NCBI GenBank assembly: GCA_950022295.1
Contig: OX465600.1
Span: forward strand, 291,879,782 to 291,943,781
From: Bromus sterilis
Taxonomy: Eukaryota; Streptophyta; Magnoliopsida; Poales; Poaceae
Length of the DNA stretch: 64,000 bases
Direction: 5' to 3'
Below the pieces are notes generated by a model. That model saw only the letters and a program-made list of their open reading frames with translations. It searched no databases and had not been told where the DNA came from. This document shows positions 26,007-36,337 of the stretch, piece by piece. Each line of letters starts with the position of its first letter. Position 1 is the stretch's first letter. Both the position numbers and the translations under genes were made by a program.

Positions 26007-27661
26007 ACACATGTGTTTCAAAGGCATTTCATTTTTCTAAACTTATTTCAACTCAAGACTTTTTTTGCATCCAACATGCAACATTTAAAGCCACATACTA
26101 AAATTTCAACCCTTTCTGACTTCATTTGCTATTTTTCATGCATTTAATGATTTATTTTGAGCTAAATGACCCTGTAATTGGAAAGCACTACAACTGAACT
26201 CAGAAAAGGTTGAAACTTGGCCTGGTATCATCATTTGACCCACATAGCATGTGTGCAAAAGTTGAGAGGATTACGGTAAAAACTGGATGCACTTCAAGTA
26301 CAAACTGGACCATCTCTTTCAAAGTACGAGGGTTTCATACGAAAACACATCTGTTTCAAAGGAATTTCATTTTTCTAGACTTATTTCAACTCAAGACTTT
26401 TTTTTTGCATCCAACATGCAGCATTCAAAGCCACATACTAAAATTTCAACCCTTTCTGACTTCATTTGCTATTTTTCATGCATTTAATGATTTATTTTGA
26501 GCTAAATGACCCTGTAATTGGAAAGCACTACAACTGAACTCAGAAAAGCTTGAAACTTGGCATGGTATCATCATTTGACCCACATAGCATGTGTGCAAAA
26601 GTTGAGAGGATTACGGCAAAAACTAGATGCTCTTCGTGTACAAACTGGACCATCTCTTTGAAAGTACGAGGGTTTCATACGGAAACACGTGTGTTTCAAA
26701 GGGATTTCATTTTTCTACACTTATTTCAACTCAAGACTTTTTTTGCATCCAACATGCAGCATTCAAAGCCACATACTCAAATTTCAACCCTTTTTTACTT
26801 CATTTGCTATTTTTCATGCATTTAATGATTTATTTTGAGCTAAATGACCCTGTAATTGGAAAGCACTACAACTGAACTCAGAAAAGGTTGAAACTTAGCA
26901 TGGTATCATCATTTGACCCACATAGCATGTGTGCAAAAGTTGAGAGGATTACGGCAAAAACTAGATGCTCTTCGTGTACAAACTGGACCATCTCTTTGAA
27001 AGTACGAGGGTTTCATACGGAAACACGTGTGTTTCAAAGGGATTTCATTTTTCTAAACTTATTTCAAATCAAGACTTTTTTTGCATCCAACATGCAACAT
27101 TCAAAGCCACATATTAAAATTTCAACCCTTTCTGACTTCATTTGCTATTTTTCATGCATTTAATGATTTATTTTGACCTAAATGACCCTGTAATTGGAAA
27201 GCACTACAACTGAACTCAGAAAAGGTTGAAACTTGGCATGGTATCATCATTTGACCCACATAGCATGCGTGCAAATGTTGAGAGGATTACGGCAAAAACT
27301 GGATGCACTTCGTGTACAAACTGGACCATCTCTTTCAAAGTACGAGGGTTTCATACGAAAACACATCTGTTTCAAAGGCATTTCATTTTTCTAAACTTAT
27401 TTCAACTCAAGACTTTTTTTGTATCCAACATGCAACATTTAAAGCCACATACTAAAATTTCAACCCTTTCTGACTCCATTTGCTATTTTTCATGCATTAG
27501 TTGATTTATTTTGAGCTAAATGACCTTGTAATTGGAAAAGCACTACAACTGAACTCAGAAAAGGTTGAAACTTGGCATGGTATCATCATTTGACCCACAT
27601 AGCATGTGTGCAAAAGTTGAGAGGATTACGGAAAAAACTGGATGCACTTCGTGTACAAACT
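26007..27661. repeat. 338-bp tandem repeat array in the CACTA arm, about 4.9 units
   Basis: Units containing CATTTGACCCACATAGCATG, GGACCATCTCTTTCAAAGTA and TTGCATCCAACATGCA repeat with a period of 338 to 340 bp (marker positions 26210, 26550, 26888, 27226, 27563). Each unit gives a 90-codon ORF in the same frame, which is a by-product of the repeat. The array is interrupted at 27662 by a Mutator-like element and resumes at 29260. Confidence 0.9.
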
Positions 27662-29259
27662 GAGATAAATTCACCCGCGGTCACTGAAGTTGAGACCAAA
27701 ATTCACTTTGGTCCATCTACTTAGAAATACCCGAAATACGGTCATTAAAGTTGTATCAGTGAACACCAACGGTCACCGCCATACGTTTTAATTACGTATT
27801 TTGCTTACATGGCATATTGTTTGACTTGTTGACCGTCTATAAATTCATCAATGGTCACTGAACTTATCTAATTTTTGTATTTTGGTCACTAGTTCAAAAT
27901 TAAAAACACATCCCTTTGTTCGTTCATTAGTCTTTTTTTATTTATATTTAAAATATAGGTATTGCATAAAATAGTTTATATAAATTATTAAGAAAATCAT
28001 AACACATACAAAAATTTAATGCATCGACAAGTTATTTTTCACAAATGTAGCTAGCTTTCAAAAAATAATAGTGACATTAGAAAAATGTTCACGTTTAAAA
28101 AAATTAGATCATCTATTTTATGGTAGAATACTTTTACCTAGTGTTCATCCTCGTTGGAGGGTGTATGTGCATAAACAATAGTACTTTCATACTTCAGGGA
28201 CAATAGACTTATTGCCTTTGAAAAGTTTTTGAGTTGCTTTGCATTTTTTTTAATTTTCTAGTTAGTGGGTGCATATGCCCGCGTGAGCCGTTTGAGATTT
28301 TCCACAGTTTTCTTAGAAGGTATACCTATTCACATACATGTGTCCAACATTTTGTAAATATAAGATGCTCATTGTGTAAAAAATGTGTTTGAACATTTTT
28401 TTAATAAATGTTAACCATTTTAAAATATATGATAAACATTTTTTGCATGGTAATAAATAATACTTTATATTTTGTGAACATTAAATATATTATATTATTA
28501 TATTTAATTTTCAAAACATGTGATCATTTTTTCAGATGTTATGTACATTTTATAAATGGTACAAAAAATTCCTTAAATTTATGTGAATATTTTTTTACTA
28601 TAAGTTTTTTTTTCAATCAACATTTTCTCAAATAGATGTACCATTTCTTAAATTTCATGATTCGTTATTGAATAGTATAGAACAATTTTGTAAATTGTGC
28701 AATTTTTTATATTGTATTAAACGAATTAATTTTATTGAACCTATTTGATAGTTGAGTTTTTCTTAATGCCACTAATATTTTCTTAAAAGCTAGCAACACT
28801 TTATAAAACTAGTTTGAACATTTCTTACACTGCATGGCCATTTATTGTATGTGTGATGAATACTTTTACAGTTATACGTAAATTAATTTTTTAATATATA
28901 TATTTTATGTGTTTTGAATTTTGAACTTTGGTGTATGTTATGAATACCAACGTGAATTATTATTTTCAATATATATAAAGTATGAAAAAATACTAACGAA
29001 CGAACAAAGTTATGTGTTTTGAATTTTGAACCAGTGACCAAAATAAATATTCAAGACAAGTTCAATGACCATCGATGAATTTATAGTGTCAACAAGTCAA
29101 ATAATATGCCACGTAGGTAAAATACCTAGTCAAAGCGTATGACGGTGACCGTTGGTGTTCACTGATACAATTTTAATGACCGTATTTCGGGTATTTCTAA
29201 CTACGTGGACCAAAGTGAATTTTGGTCTCAACTTCAATGACCACGGGTGAATTTATCTC
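27662..29259. mobile_element. Non-autonomous Mutator-like element, 1,598 bp, long TIRs
   Basis: The left end GAGATAAATTCACCCGCGGT is mirrored by the right end, whose complement is GAGATAAATTCACCCGTGGT; the inverted repeats extend for roughly 290 bp with scattered mismatches. It splits one unit of the 338-bp array. The flanks GTACAAACT (27653..27661) and GCACAAACT (29260..29268) form a 9-bp target duplication with one mismatch, which fits Mutator. The interior is AT-rich with no ORF above 75 codons, so it has no transposase. Confidence 0.85.
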
Positions 29260-29470
29260 GCACAAACTGGACCATCTCTTTCAAAATACGAGGGTTTCAT
29301 ACGAAAACACATCTGTTTCAAAGGCATTTCATTTTTCTAAACTTATTTCAACTCAAGACTTTTTTTGCATCCAACATGCAGCATTCAAAGCCACATACTA
29401 AAATTTCAACCCTTTCTGACTTCATTTGTTATTTTTCATGCATTTCATGATTTATTTTGAACTAAATGGA
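29260..29470. repeat. Remainder of the split 338-bp repeat unit
   Basis: Sequence continues the unit cut at 27661, from ACAAACTGGACCATCTCTTT through the block ATGCATTTCATGATTTATTT, then passes into CACTA subterminal sequence. Confidence 0.85.
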
Positions 29471-29640
29471 CCTTTAGTCCCGTGTCAGCCCAGTATGTGG
29501 CATTATTTTTCTCTGAAAAAGGACCTTTAGTCCCGGTTGGTGCCTCGAACCGGTACTAAAGGATTCTCCCACCGTAATTAACCACTAACTAACCCTTTAG
29601 TACCGGTTGGTCCCCAGAACCGGTACTAAAGGTCCCCTGT
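29471..29640. repeat. CACTA subterminal hairpins
   Basis: Two inverted repeats: TTTAGTCCCGGTTGG with AACCGGTACTAAAGG (29523..29563), and TTTAGTACCGGTTGG with AACCGGTACTAAAGG (29596..29632). Confidence 0.75.
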
Positions 29641-30045
29641 AACCAAGTTAAATTAGTACCACGTCGCTAGCCGAAGTGGAGTTAGACCTGTTTATAAGCA
29701 CATGTCCGCGTGGACTTATCGTAGCATAACAAGTTCACTAAAGGCCGTACACGGAGGAATTCATCTGTATCCGGTACTCTCTCAGGAAGAAATGCGGACG
29801 GACCTCGGTTGGTTGGCAGATTTGCCAGATGTGCCCACGAGGCGTGGCCCGTCTGAGAACCCGTAGGGGACGAAAATCCCGTACGGGTATTTCAGACGGT
29901 TCACGCCTGGTCGGTAGACTTGCCGGATCTGTCAACTAGGCGAGGACCGTCTGCAATTCGCCTTGATGGTGTACAGGATGTGGAGTATTCTTCCGTTGAC
30001 GTCCTATAATGAAATTGCTATACTTTTTTGTTTTTGTTTTCCAAT
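29641..30045. other. CACTA internal non-coding sequence
   Basis: Contains several CG-rich words such as CGGACGG and repeated GGCAGATTTGCC-like and GTAGACTTGCCGGAT-like stretches about 100 bp apart. No gene supported. Confidence 0.4.
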
Positions 30046-30310
30046 CAAACAAAACACAAGGTTTCCCCTGCATACAACCCGACGGTGGCTCATGAGTGCA
30101 AGCATATCAAATGCACCGTCGGACGTATGCAGGGAATCCGAATGATTTGTATTTGGTCGATGAAGTGAAAGATTTATAACTAGATATATATAAGATCAAC
30201 AAAACACACGGTTACGCCTGGTTACAGCCCGACTGTGTGGCTCGTGAGTGCCCGCATATCAAAAGCACTGTCAGACCGCAACCAGGCGAATTCGAATGAT
30301 TTGTATTCGG
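30046..30310. repeat. Two tandem imperfect hairpins with changed but paired stems
   Basis: Copy 1 (about 30062..30137) pairs CCTGCATAC with GTATGCAGG and CCGACGGTG with CACCGTCGG. Copy 2 (about 30208..30291) aligns with copy 1 yet pairs CGCCTGGTT with AACCAGGCG and the inner GACTGTG with CACTGTC. Flanks and loops are conserved (GAATGATTTGTAT, GCATATCAAA). Confidence 0.8.
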
Positions 30311-30314
30311 ACGA

Positions 30315-30514
30315 TGAAATGAGTGTCGAACATGTCCGAGAGGTGGGCTATATATAGGCAACGACAAGCCTGATCCAACGCCTGACAAGCCTGATCCAAC
30401 GACTCACAAAGCGCTTGAAAGAAAAACGCGATCCGTGTGCTTCTTCCTGATTGGTCGAGGTGAACTGAAAGAAACAAAGCGCTTGAAGTACCGGTTTGTG
30501 GTTGAAACCGGTGC
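30315..30514. repeat. Direct repeats of CCTGATCCAACG type plus CACTA hairpin remnant
   Basis: The word AAGCCTGATCCAACG is repeated twice at 30366..30402, followed by ATCCGTGTGCTTCTTCCTGA. The same block recurs at 30985..31190. A short hairpin with CCGGTTTG and AAACCGG arms is at 30490..30515. Confidence 0.7.
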
Positions 30515-30984
30515 TAAAGATCTTTCTGACTTCATTTGCTATTTTTTGAACTCAGAAAAGGTTGGAACTTGGCATGGTATCATCATTTTACCATAATATG
30601 TGTGCAAAAGTTGAGAGGGTTACGGCAAAAACTGGATGCACTTCGTGTACAAACTGGACCATCTCTTTCAAAGTACGAGGGTTTCAAACGAAAACACATC
30701 TGTTTCAAAGGCATTTCATTTTTCTAAACTTATTTCAACTCAAGACTTTTTTTTGCATCCAACATGCAATATTCAAAGCCACATACTAAAATTTCAACCC
30801 TTTCTGACTTCATTTGATATTTTTCATGCATTTAATGATTTATTTTGAGCTAAATGACCCTGTAATTGGAAAGCACTACAACTGAACTCAGAAAAGGTTG
30901 AAACTTGGCATGGTATCATCATTTGACCCACATAGCATGTGTGCAAAAGTTGAGAGGATTACAGCAAAAACTGGATGCACTAGA
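30515..30984. repeat. Second, shorter 338-bp repeat array (about 1.4 units)
   Basis: Begins in the CTTTCTGACTTCATTTGCTA block and carries the same markers as the main array at 30562 and 30900. It is flanked on both sides by the GAGGTGGGCTATATATA block, so the array and its flank were duplicated together. Confidence 0.85.
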
Positions 30985-31200
30985 GGTGGGCTATATATAT
31001 AGGCATCGACAAGCCTGATCCAACGGCTCACAAGCCTGATCCAACGACTCACAAGCGCTTGAAATAAACACGCAATCCGTGTGCTTCTTCATGATTGGTT
31101 GGATCCAACGGCTCAGAAGCCTGATCCAACGACTCACAAGCGCTTGAAAGAAACACACGATCCGTGTGCTTCTTCCTGATTGGTTGGATTCAAAATCGTG
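30985..31200 (+). promoter_or_regulatory. Possible promoter region of the AP2-like ORF
   Basis: CTATATATATAGGC at about 30991 resembles a TATA box, followed by repeats of CTGATCCAACGGCTCACAAG. The distance of about 300 bp to the ATG would require a long 5' untranslated region. Assignment is tentative. Confidence 0.3.
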
Positions 31201-31295
31201 TACAGTTAAAAGCGCGTGGAAGAGGACTCCACGCAACGCCATTCGCCACTAGTTCTTTTCTCGTGCACTCTTTCCCCTTCCGCGCCACCGCCACC

Positions 31296-31877
31296 ATGCC
31301 GCCCCGCCGCCGCCCACCAAGCTACCACGACGTCCGCGAGCGCTCGGACGGCACATTCATGGCGGTGATCACTTGCTCCAACAACGAGCGTGTGTGTCTC
31401 GGCAGGTTCTGGCATGCATATTTAGCCGCCCGCACATACGACGTTGCGGCGTGGAGGCTCGGCCGCCCGCGCGCGGAGATGAATAACCGCCACTGTCGCA
31501 GCTTGGAAGAGGCGGAGGACATGATAGATCCTCCGCTCCTCCTCACTGAAGAGGACCACCGCCTCCATCGTCGACGAGCGGTGCTCGGCCTCACCTCGGA
31601 GCAGGACCAGCGTGCCGTGCAGGATTTGTACGCGAGCCATCCCCGTGAATCCTCGGAGGAGGCGAAACACTGGACGAGGCTGGCGGCCGAGAGCGCGGAG
31701 CGGCGACAAGAGCGTCATGAATGGCGGGAGGAGCGGCGGGCGGCCAAGGCGATGGCGGAGGAGGAACCGACGAGAGGCTCCGCCAACTGGCCCCTCGGTG
31801 ACCCCCGCTGGATAGCGCTGGAGGATGACATCAGCTACGACACCGGAGACGATTTCTCCGACGACGAGGAGGAGTAG
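31296..31877 (+). CDS. AP2/ERF-domain-like protein carried inside the CACTA element
   Basis: The ORF is intact, 193 codons, and starts at an ATG in good context (CCGCCACCATGC); an upstream in-frame ATG at 31164 lies in repeat sequence and is less likely. Residues 9 to about 75 resemble an AP2/ERF DNA-binding domain: SYHDVRERSDGTF matches the YRGVRRRPWGKF region, VCLGRF matches VWLGTF, and AARTYDVAAWRLGRPRAEMN matches the AARAYDxAAxxxxGxxAxxN helix. The YRG element is changed to YHD and the WLG tryptophan to cysteine, so DNA binding may differ. The rest is charged and helical, ending in an acidic DDEEE tail. It is on the strand opposite to the CACTA ORF. I recall many similar transposon-linked AP2-like proteins in Triticeae. 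Function unknown. Confidence 0.7.
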   Translation: MPPRRRPPSYHDVRERSDGTFMAVITCSNNERVCLGRFWHAYLAARTYDVAAWRLGRPRAEMNNRHCRSLEEAEDMIDPPLLLTEEDHRLHRRRAVLGLTSEQDQRAVQDLYASHPRESSEEAKHWTRLAAESAERRQERHEWREERRAAKAMAEEEPTRGSANWPLGDPRWIALEDDISYDTGDDFSDDEEE

Positions 31878-31990
31878 TTTTTTTATGTTCTAGGTTTGAG
31901 ATGTTAAGATGTTGAATGTTTTAAGTTTGCCGCGTCGCCGCCACCATTTGCTCTTTTTCATGCATTTAATGATTTATTTTGAGCTAAATG
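31878..31990 (+). other. Short 3' flank of the AP2-like ORF, with 338-repeat remnant
   Basis: After the stop is AT-rich sequence and then TTTTTCATGCATTTAATGAT and TGAGCTAAATGACCCTG, a fragment of the 338-bp unit. Confidence 0.6.
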
Positions 31991-32272
31991 ACCCTGAAAT
32001 TGGACTAATGCTTGTGGGCGTGCCTTTCGTCCCGGGTCGAGCCACAAACCGTGACTAATGGTTGTGGGTCAGGAGCGAGGTGCATTGGTCCCGGTTCTTG
32101 TCTGGAACCGGGACATATGCCCCCAGAAGAACCGGGACCAATGCCGCACGAGACTCGGCCGACCCCCTGGGCGCATGAACCGGGACGTATGCCCCCATGG
32201 GTTTCGGTTCGTGGCACAACCGGGACTAATGGTCTGGAGAGGCCTGAACCAAAGCCTTGTTTTCTACTTGTG
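31991..32272 (-). repeat. CACTA right terminal and subterminal region
   Basis: Inverted repeats such as TTGGTCCCGGTTC with GAACCGGGAC and CCATTAGTCCCGG-type arms crowd the last 270 bp. The end reads TTTTCTACTTGTG, the complement of CACAAGTAGAAAA. The next three bases, TCA, would be one copy of the 3-bp target duplication. Confidence 0.75.
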
Positions 32273-32375
32273 TCACACTGAAACTGCCATATTGTTTGTA
32301 CTAAATTTGCCATGATTTGTTTCATCTGTTTTTTGCTAGATTTAAAGCTACCATTGTTTTTCAGATACTTTTCAC

Positions 32376-32822
32376 TCATCGGGGGGCACCCCAGAGAGCT
32401 ACGTAGAGTATATATCCGCCGTCGGGAGGGGGTATGGGGGGGTTATGATGGACAGCATGGCGGGGTTCCCATTGTATTTTTAACAGTTTTTTACTCATCG
32501 GCTAGGACCCCGGAGAGTTGCATCAACGACCAGTGTACTCCCTGGGCAGATATCCGGCGGTCAAGAGGGGGGTGGGGCGACGGTGCGAGGTATGACGGGC
32601 TCTTGGGATACATATGTGTCGGGGAGATTCTCCGGCGCACCTCAACTGCGACGGCGAGGGATGGGGATGTGGTTCGGGTGTAGTGGTTGTCGATGTTGTG
32701 GTGGCGGCGAATCTACCATACGACAACGACAATTTGTAGTAATACATCGAGGATCCTAGAGAGCTGCGACGATGACTCGTGACCCCGAAAAGATATCCGA
32801 TGTTTGGGGGGGTGATGCGCGG
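32376..32822. repeat. Three degenerate direct repeats around GAGAGCT...GATATCCG
   Basis: Blocks starting near 32376, 32500 and 32742 share CATCG, then a CCC-rich word, GAGAGCT or GAGAGTT, ATATCCG and a G-rich run (GGGGGG). They are diverged and non-coding as far as I can see. Confidence 0.55.
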
Positions 32823-32831
32823 TAACTCTTA

Positions 32832-33520
32832 TTTATAGGACATGGCAATTCTTATTTATAGGACATGGCAATTCTTATTTTGTTGGACATGGCAATTTTT
32901 AGTAGAACATGGCAAAATCGCCATGGTTCAAATTCTTATTCATCAGACATAGCAATTCTTATTCATAGGACATGGCCATTCTTATTCATTAGACATGGCA
33001 ATTCTTATTTGTAGGACATGTCAATTCTTATTCATAGGACATGCCAATTCTTACTAGTAGGACACGGCAATTCTTATTGGTAGGACATGGCAATTCTTAT
33101 TCATCGGACATGACAATTCTTATTCGTAGGACATGACAATTCTTATTCATCAGACATGGCAATTATTATTCGTAGGACATGACAATTCTTATTCATAAGA
33201 CACGACAATTCTTACTATTAGGACATGGCAATTTTTGTTTGTACGACATGGCAATTCTTGTCCGTAGGACATGGCAATTTTTACTGACAGGACATGGAAA
33301 TTCTTACATGTGGGTCATGATGCTTTTGCGAAACATGACAACTTTCTTTATATTTTATGTGATATGATATTCGATTACGGCAATTCTTATTTGTACCGCA
33401 TGGCAACTCTTATATGAGGGGACATGATATTATGTGTAACATGGCATTCCTTATATATGAGACATGGCAATTCTTATTCGTAGGACATGGCAATTCTTAT
33501 ACGCGATATATGATATTTTG
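32832..33520. repeat. 23-bp minisatellite, over 20 degenerate copies
   Basis: The consensus TTATTCATAGGACATGGCAA followed by TTC repeats head to tail with a 23-bp period, most regularly from 32840 to 33300 and less so to 33510. The period is not a multiple of three and stop codons occur in all frames, so it is not coding. There are no spacers, so it is not a CRISPR array. Confidence 0.9.
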
Positions 33521-33534
33521 AATTCAGTAAAACA

Positions 33535-34310
33535 TGTCAATTTTGCTATCGATGATGGAGGCGGCAGCGGCAGCGAGCTACGATGATGGAGGCAACGACA
33601 GTGGTGAGCAGCGACAAGTTACGACGACAACGACAATGACAAGTTGCGGCGATGTAGCTCAAGCTATGACGATGACGACGACGACGATGGTGCCAACAAT
33701 AGCGGCGAGCTGCGGAGACAACGACGAAAGATGCAAGTTACGCGACCTACGCCAATGACGACGACCCCAACGATGGCGTCGAGTTGCGAAGACAATGACG
33801 ACAACGACGAGCTGCAACGAGTGACGACGACGGCGAGCTACATCGATAATGACGATGAAGGTGACAAGAGACAACGACGGCAAGCTACGACGTCGATGCC
33901 GACGACAAGCTGCAACGACATGCGTGGCGACGGTGGCGAGCTGCGGCGAGCTACAGCGAGATGCGGGGATGACGTCGGCTAGAAGCTACGGCGACAGTGT
34001 CGAGCTATGACGATGACGACGACGATGGTGCCAACGATGGCAGCGAGTTGCGGAGACAACGACGAAAGCGGCAAGTTGCGCGAGCTACGCCAATGACGAT
34101 GACGCCAACGATGGCGACGAGCTGCAGAAACAACAAAGAAAGCGGCAAGTTGCTCAAGCTACGGCAATGACGACAACGACGAGCTGTAGCGAGCGACGAC
34201 GGAGGCGAGCTACAACGATGACGACGATGGCGGCGACAACATCAGTGAGCTACGACGACGACAATGACGGTGAAGGTGGCAAGCCACAGTGATAGCGGCA
34301 AGCCGCAAGG
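33535..34310. repeat. GAC/GCG-rich tandem array with higher-order repeat of about 340 bp
   Basis: Built from short words such as GACGACGACGATGG, GGCGAGCTGCGG and ACAACGACGAAAG. A block of more than 100 bp starting GAGCTATGACGATGACGACG at 34003 closely matches 33664, giving an offset of about 340 bp. Encoded ORFs (up to 112 codons) are compositional. Confidence 0.75.
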
Positions 34311-34590
34311 TTACTATGAGCTGCACGTGCATGATGTGCATATGAGTGAGAAGCTCCAGTACGTGCATATTTTCCTACGCGTATCACTCTTCACCAGTTA
34401 TTTGAATCGTTCGGTACGCTAGGTTGGAGGAACGCGTTCGGTGTGGAAAACGAACCTCCCGAACGTTTTTTTGTTCGAGAGGTCTTCGAGATGTTGATAA
34501 GTTTTTTTTAGGGGCGGACACAAAAACACCTGCCCAGATGGGCCGAGCAGGCCTAGAAATAAAGTACTACTACGTACATACATTGTTTTT
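34311..34590 (+). other. Upstream region of the F-box gene, no gene seen
   Basis: Unique-looking sequence between the GAC-rich array and the putative TATA box. Palindromic words such as GAACG and CGTTC around 34430..34470 are the only structure I noticed. Confidence 0.4.
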
Positions 34591-34601
34591 TATTATATAG
34601 A
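34591..34601 (+). promoter_or_regulatory. Putative TATA box of the F-box gene
   Basis: TATTATATAGA lies about 270 bp upstream of the F-box start codon on the same strand. The position is plausible, but there is no independent evidence for a transcription start. Confidence 0.4.
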
Positions 34602-34870
34602 GAAAATGCCTGGAAATACGCCGTGTGTTGTAGGGTTACGGGTGGACTGCCTGAGCACTCTGCTCCTGCTCACCGCCGCCATCCTCACTCCGCTCCTGTT
34701 CCATCCCCTTTCTGCCACCACCTCGCCAGGATCTGCCGCCGGCGCGCCTCCTCCGCGACAGCAAGAAGTCGTCCGGAGAGAGCAGAGCGCGTTGCCCGAC
34801 GCCGTGTCCGGTCCCCTCTTATCGAATCTGCCCCCTCCGGCCGCGACATCATCTGTCGCTGTCTGTCGAC

Positions 34871-36337
34871 ATGGACATGGAGCACACTGACGTGCTGGTT
34901 GACATCCTCCGCCACCTCCCGCCGCGCAGCCTCGCCGCCTGCCTCTGCGTTTGCACGGCCTGGCGAGCCACCGTCGACCATCACCATCTGCTGCGAGCCG
35001 ATCTGCTCCCGCTCTCTCTCGACGCGGTCATCTGGGACAAAGATCCTATAGATCCCCCTATGCTCTTCGCCCGCCGCTCCACGGCGCGCTACCTCACCAG
35101 CAGGCTCGACTACCTCGAACAGGATCCCTTCTATGGGATGTACGCGGGTGAGATGAAGGATTACTGCAATGGCCTCGTCTTGATTCAGAACGACAAAGTG
35201 GTCAATCCTGCCACGCGCCAGTGGGCGCCGTTGCCCCGGCTGCCCTGCGCATGCTCACCGTTGGGGAGCTGCGGACGCTGCCACAACAATCGCTACCTCC
35301 TCTACGACCCTACCATCTCGCCACATTACAAGGTGTTCTTCATCCCATGTGTTCCTCGTGATATGCCACCTGATCTGGCTTGCACTACGGAGTGGCCGCC
35401 TTCGCCATATACCATGTATGTTTACTCATCCAAGACACAATGTTGGGAAGAGAGGTCATTCATTCGACAAGGGGAGGCTGCTGGAACAATTCAGGATGTG
35501 AAATCACATTGGAAATCTGATATTGATTTGTACTATGCCGCTTATTGGCAGGGGTCACTTTACGTTCGTACCAGACAAAGGCATGGTGATTTTCTATTGA
35601 GGTATTATACTCATAATCAGACACCTAAATGATTATGTTTATGATAATGATTCTTTTTTTTATCAATCAGTATATTATTTGGGCAATTAATCCTTTGTTT
35701 TTTTTGTAGAATAAACTTGTCCAAGGATAAGTATCAAGTAATCGAGTTGCCAAAAGGAGGCATCAGATCACTATTTCGTCTAGGAAAATCGAAAAAAGGG
35801 GTGTACTGTGTTTTGAAGAATGGAAGATGCACATTTCAGGTTTGGTTTCTGCATGAATCGCCTGGTCTGATAGAGTGGGTTTTGAAGAATGAAATCAACC
35901 TTGAGAAATGTTTGTGCATACATCTTGACAATGGACCATGGATCTCACAGTCTCCTGAGCAGAATGAGTTGTTGTTGAAGAATGATGTCAACCTTAAACT
36001 TGTAGATGAATACAATGAAGCAGTAGCAAAAGATGATTTTGAATGGGACTCTGATGATGAAAACGTTGTTAGCCCTGGAGACTGTCCAAAAGAGTGCAGC
36101 CCTATGACCGAAGCTTCTCTTTCTGTTTATTGCCTTGGATTTCACCCTTACAAAGAAATAGTCTTGTTTCGTGAGGATGATGGCGCCACGGTTGCCTATC
36201 ATTTAAATAGCTCCAAGGTACAATACTTGGGAGACATGGATCCGGAGACGGGGCTTACCCATTATGCTGTAGAGAAGATGGAGATCTCTTTTCCGTACAC
36301 CCCATGCTGGACTATGGACTTGCCTGGAAGTAAGTAA
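34871..36337 (+). CDS. F-box protein, two exons, apparently intact
   Basis: Joining 34871..35601 to 35710..36337 across a 108-bp GT-AG intron gives one open frame of 452 residues. The start MDMEHTDVLVDIL opens directly into an F-box (residues 6 to 45) with LRHLPPRSLAACLCVCTAWR, the usual LPxxSLxxxxxVCxxWR pattern that binds Skp1 in SCF ubiquitin ligases. The rest resembles the F-box-associated region of grass F-box proteins: GLVLIQND, VVNPATRQWAPLP and, after the junction, INLSKDKYQVIELP and CTFQVWFLHES. The read-through frame of exon 1 stops within the intron, which supports splicing. Target protein unknown. It is flanked by transposons on both sides. Alternative: a second donor at 36330 could join an exon at 36503 ending at 36555. 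Confidence 0.85.
35602..35709 (+). other. Intron of the F-box gene
   Basis: Begins GTATTATAC and ends in a T-rich tract then GTAG, with A/T-rich composition typical of plant introns. Splicing joins codon AG|A (arginine or serine class position: AGA, arginine) and keeps the frame. Confidence 0.85.

Larger units (their letters stand above)
6370..32272 (-). mobile_element. CACTA (En/Spm-type) DNA transposon, minus-oriented, nested insertions
   Basis: The right terminus at 32272 reads, on the minus strand, CACAAGTAGAAAACAAGG, a CACTA-type end followed inward by AACCGG-rich subterminal hairpins. Inside are a low-complexity leader, a 338-bp tandem array, and the exons of a CACTA-associated protein ending in a Ulp1-like protease (24214 to 6544). 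The element is interrupted by a gypsy retrotransposon (8277..22041), a Mutator-like element (27662..29259) and the copia element at its left. The second terminus and any transposase gene are not in the window. Subterminal-type hairpins also occur at 25420..25980 and 29480..29640, so this may be a composite of more than one CACTA copy. Confidence 0.75.

Noticed and set aside
26210..27504. Family of four similar 90-codon ORFs
   Set aside because: They are the same frame of the 338-bp tandem repeat; one unit-long frame repeated, with no sign of protein function.
32832..33520. CRISPR-like array of 23-bp repeats
   Set aside because: Repeats are head to tail without spacers, are degenerate, and lie in a plant nuclear context.
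34606..34890. 94-codon ORF overlapping the F-box start
   Set aside because: It begins only about 15 bp after the putative TATA box, so it is probably upstream of the transcript; no motif.
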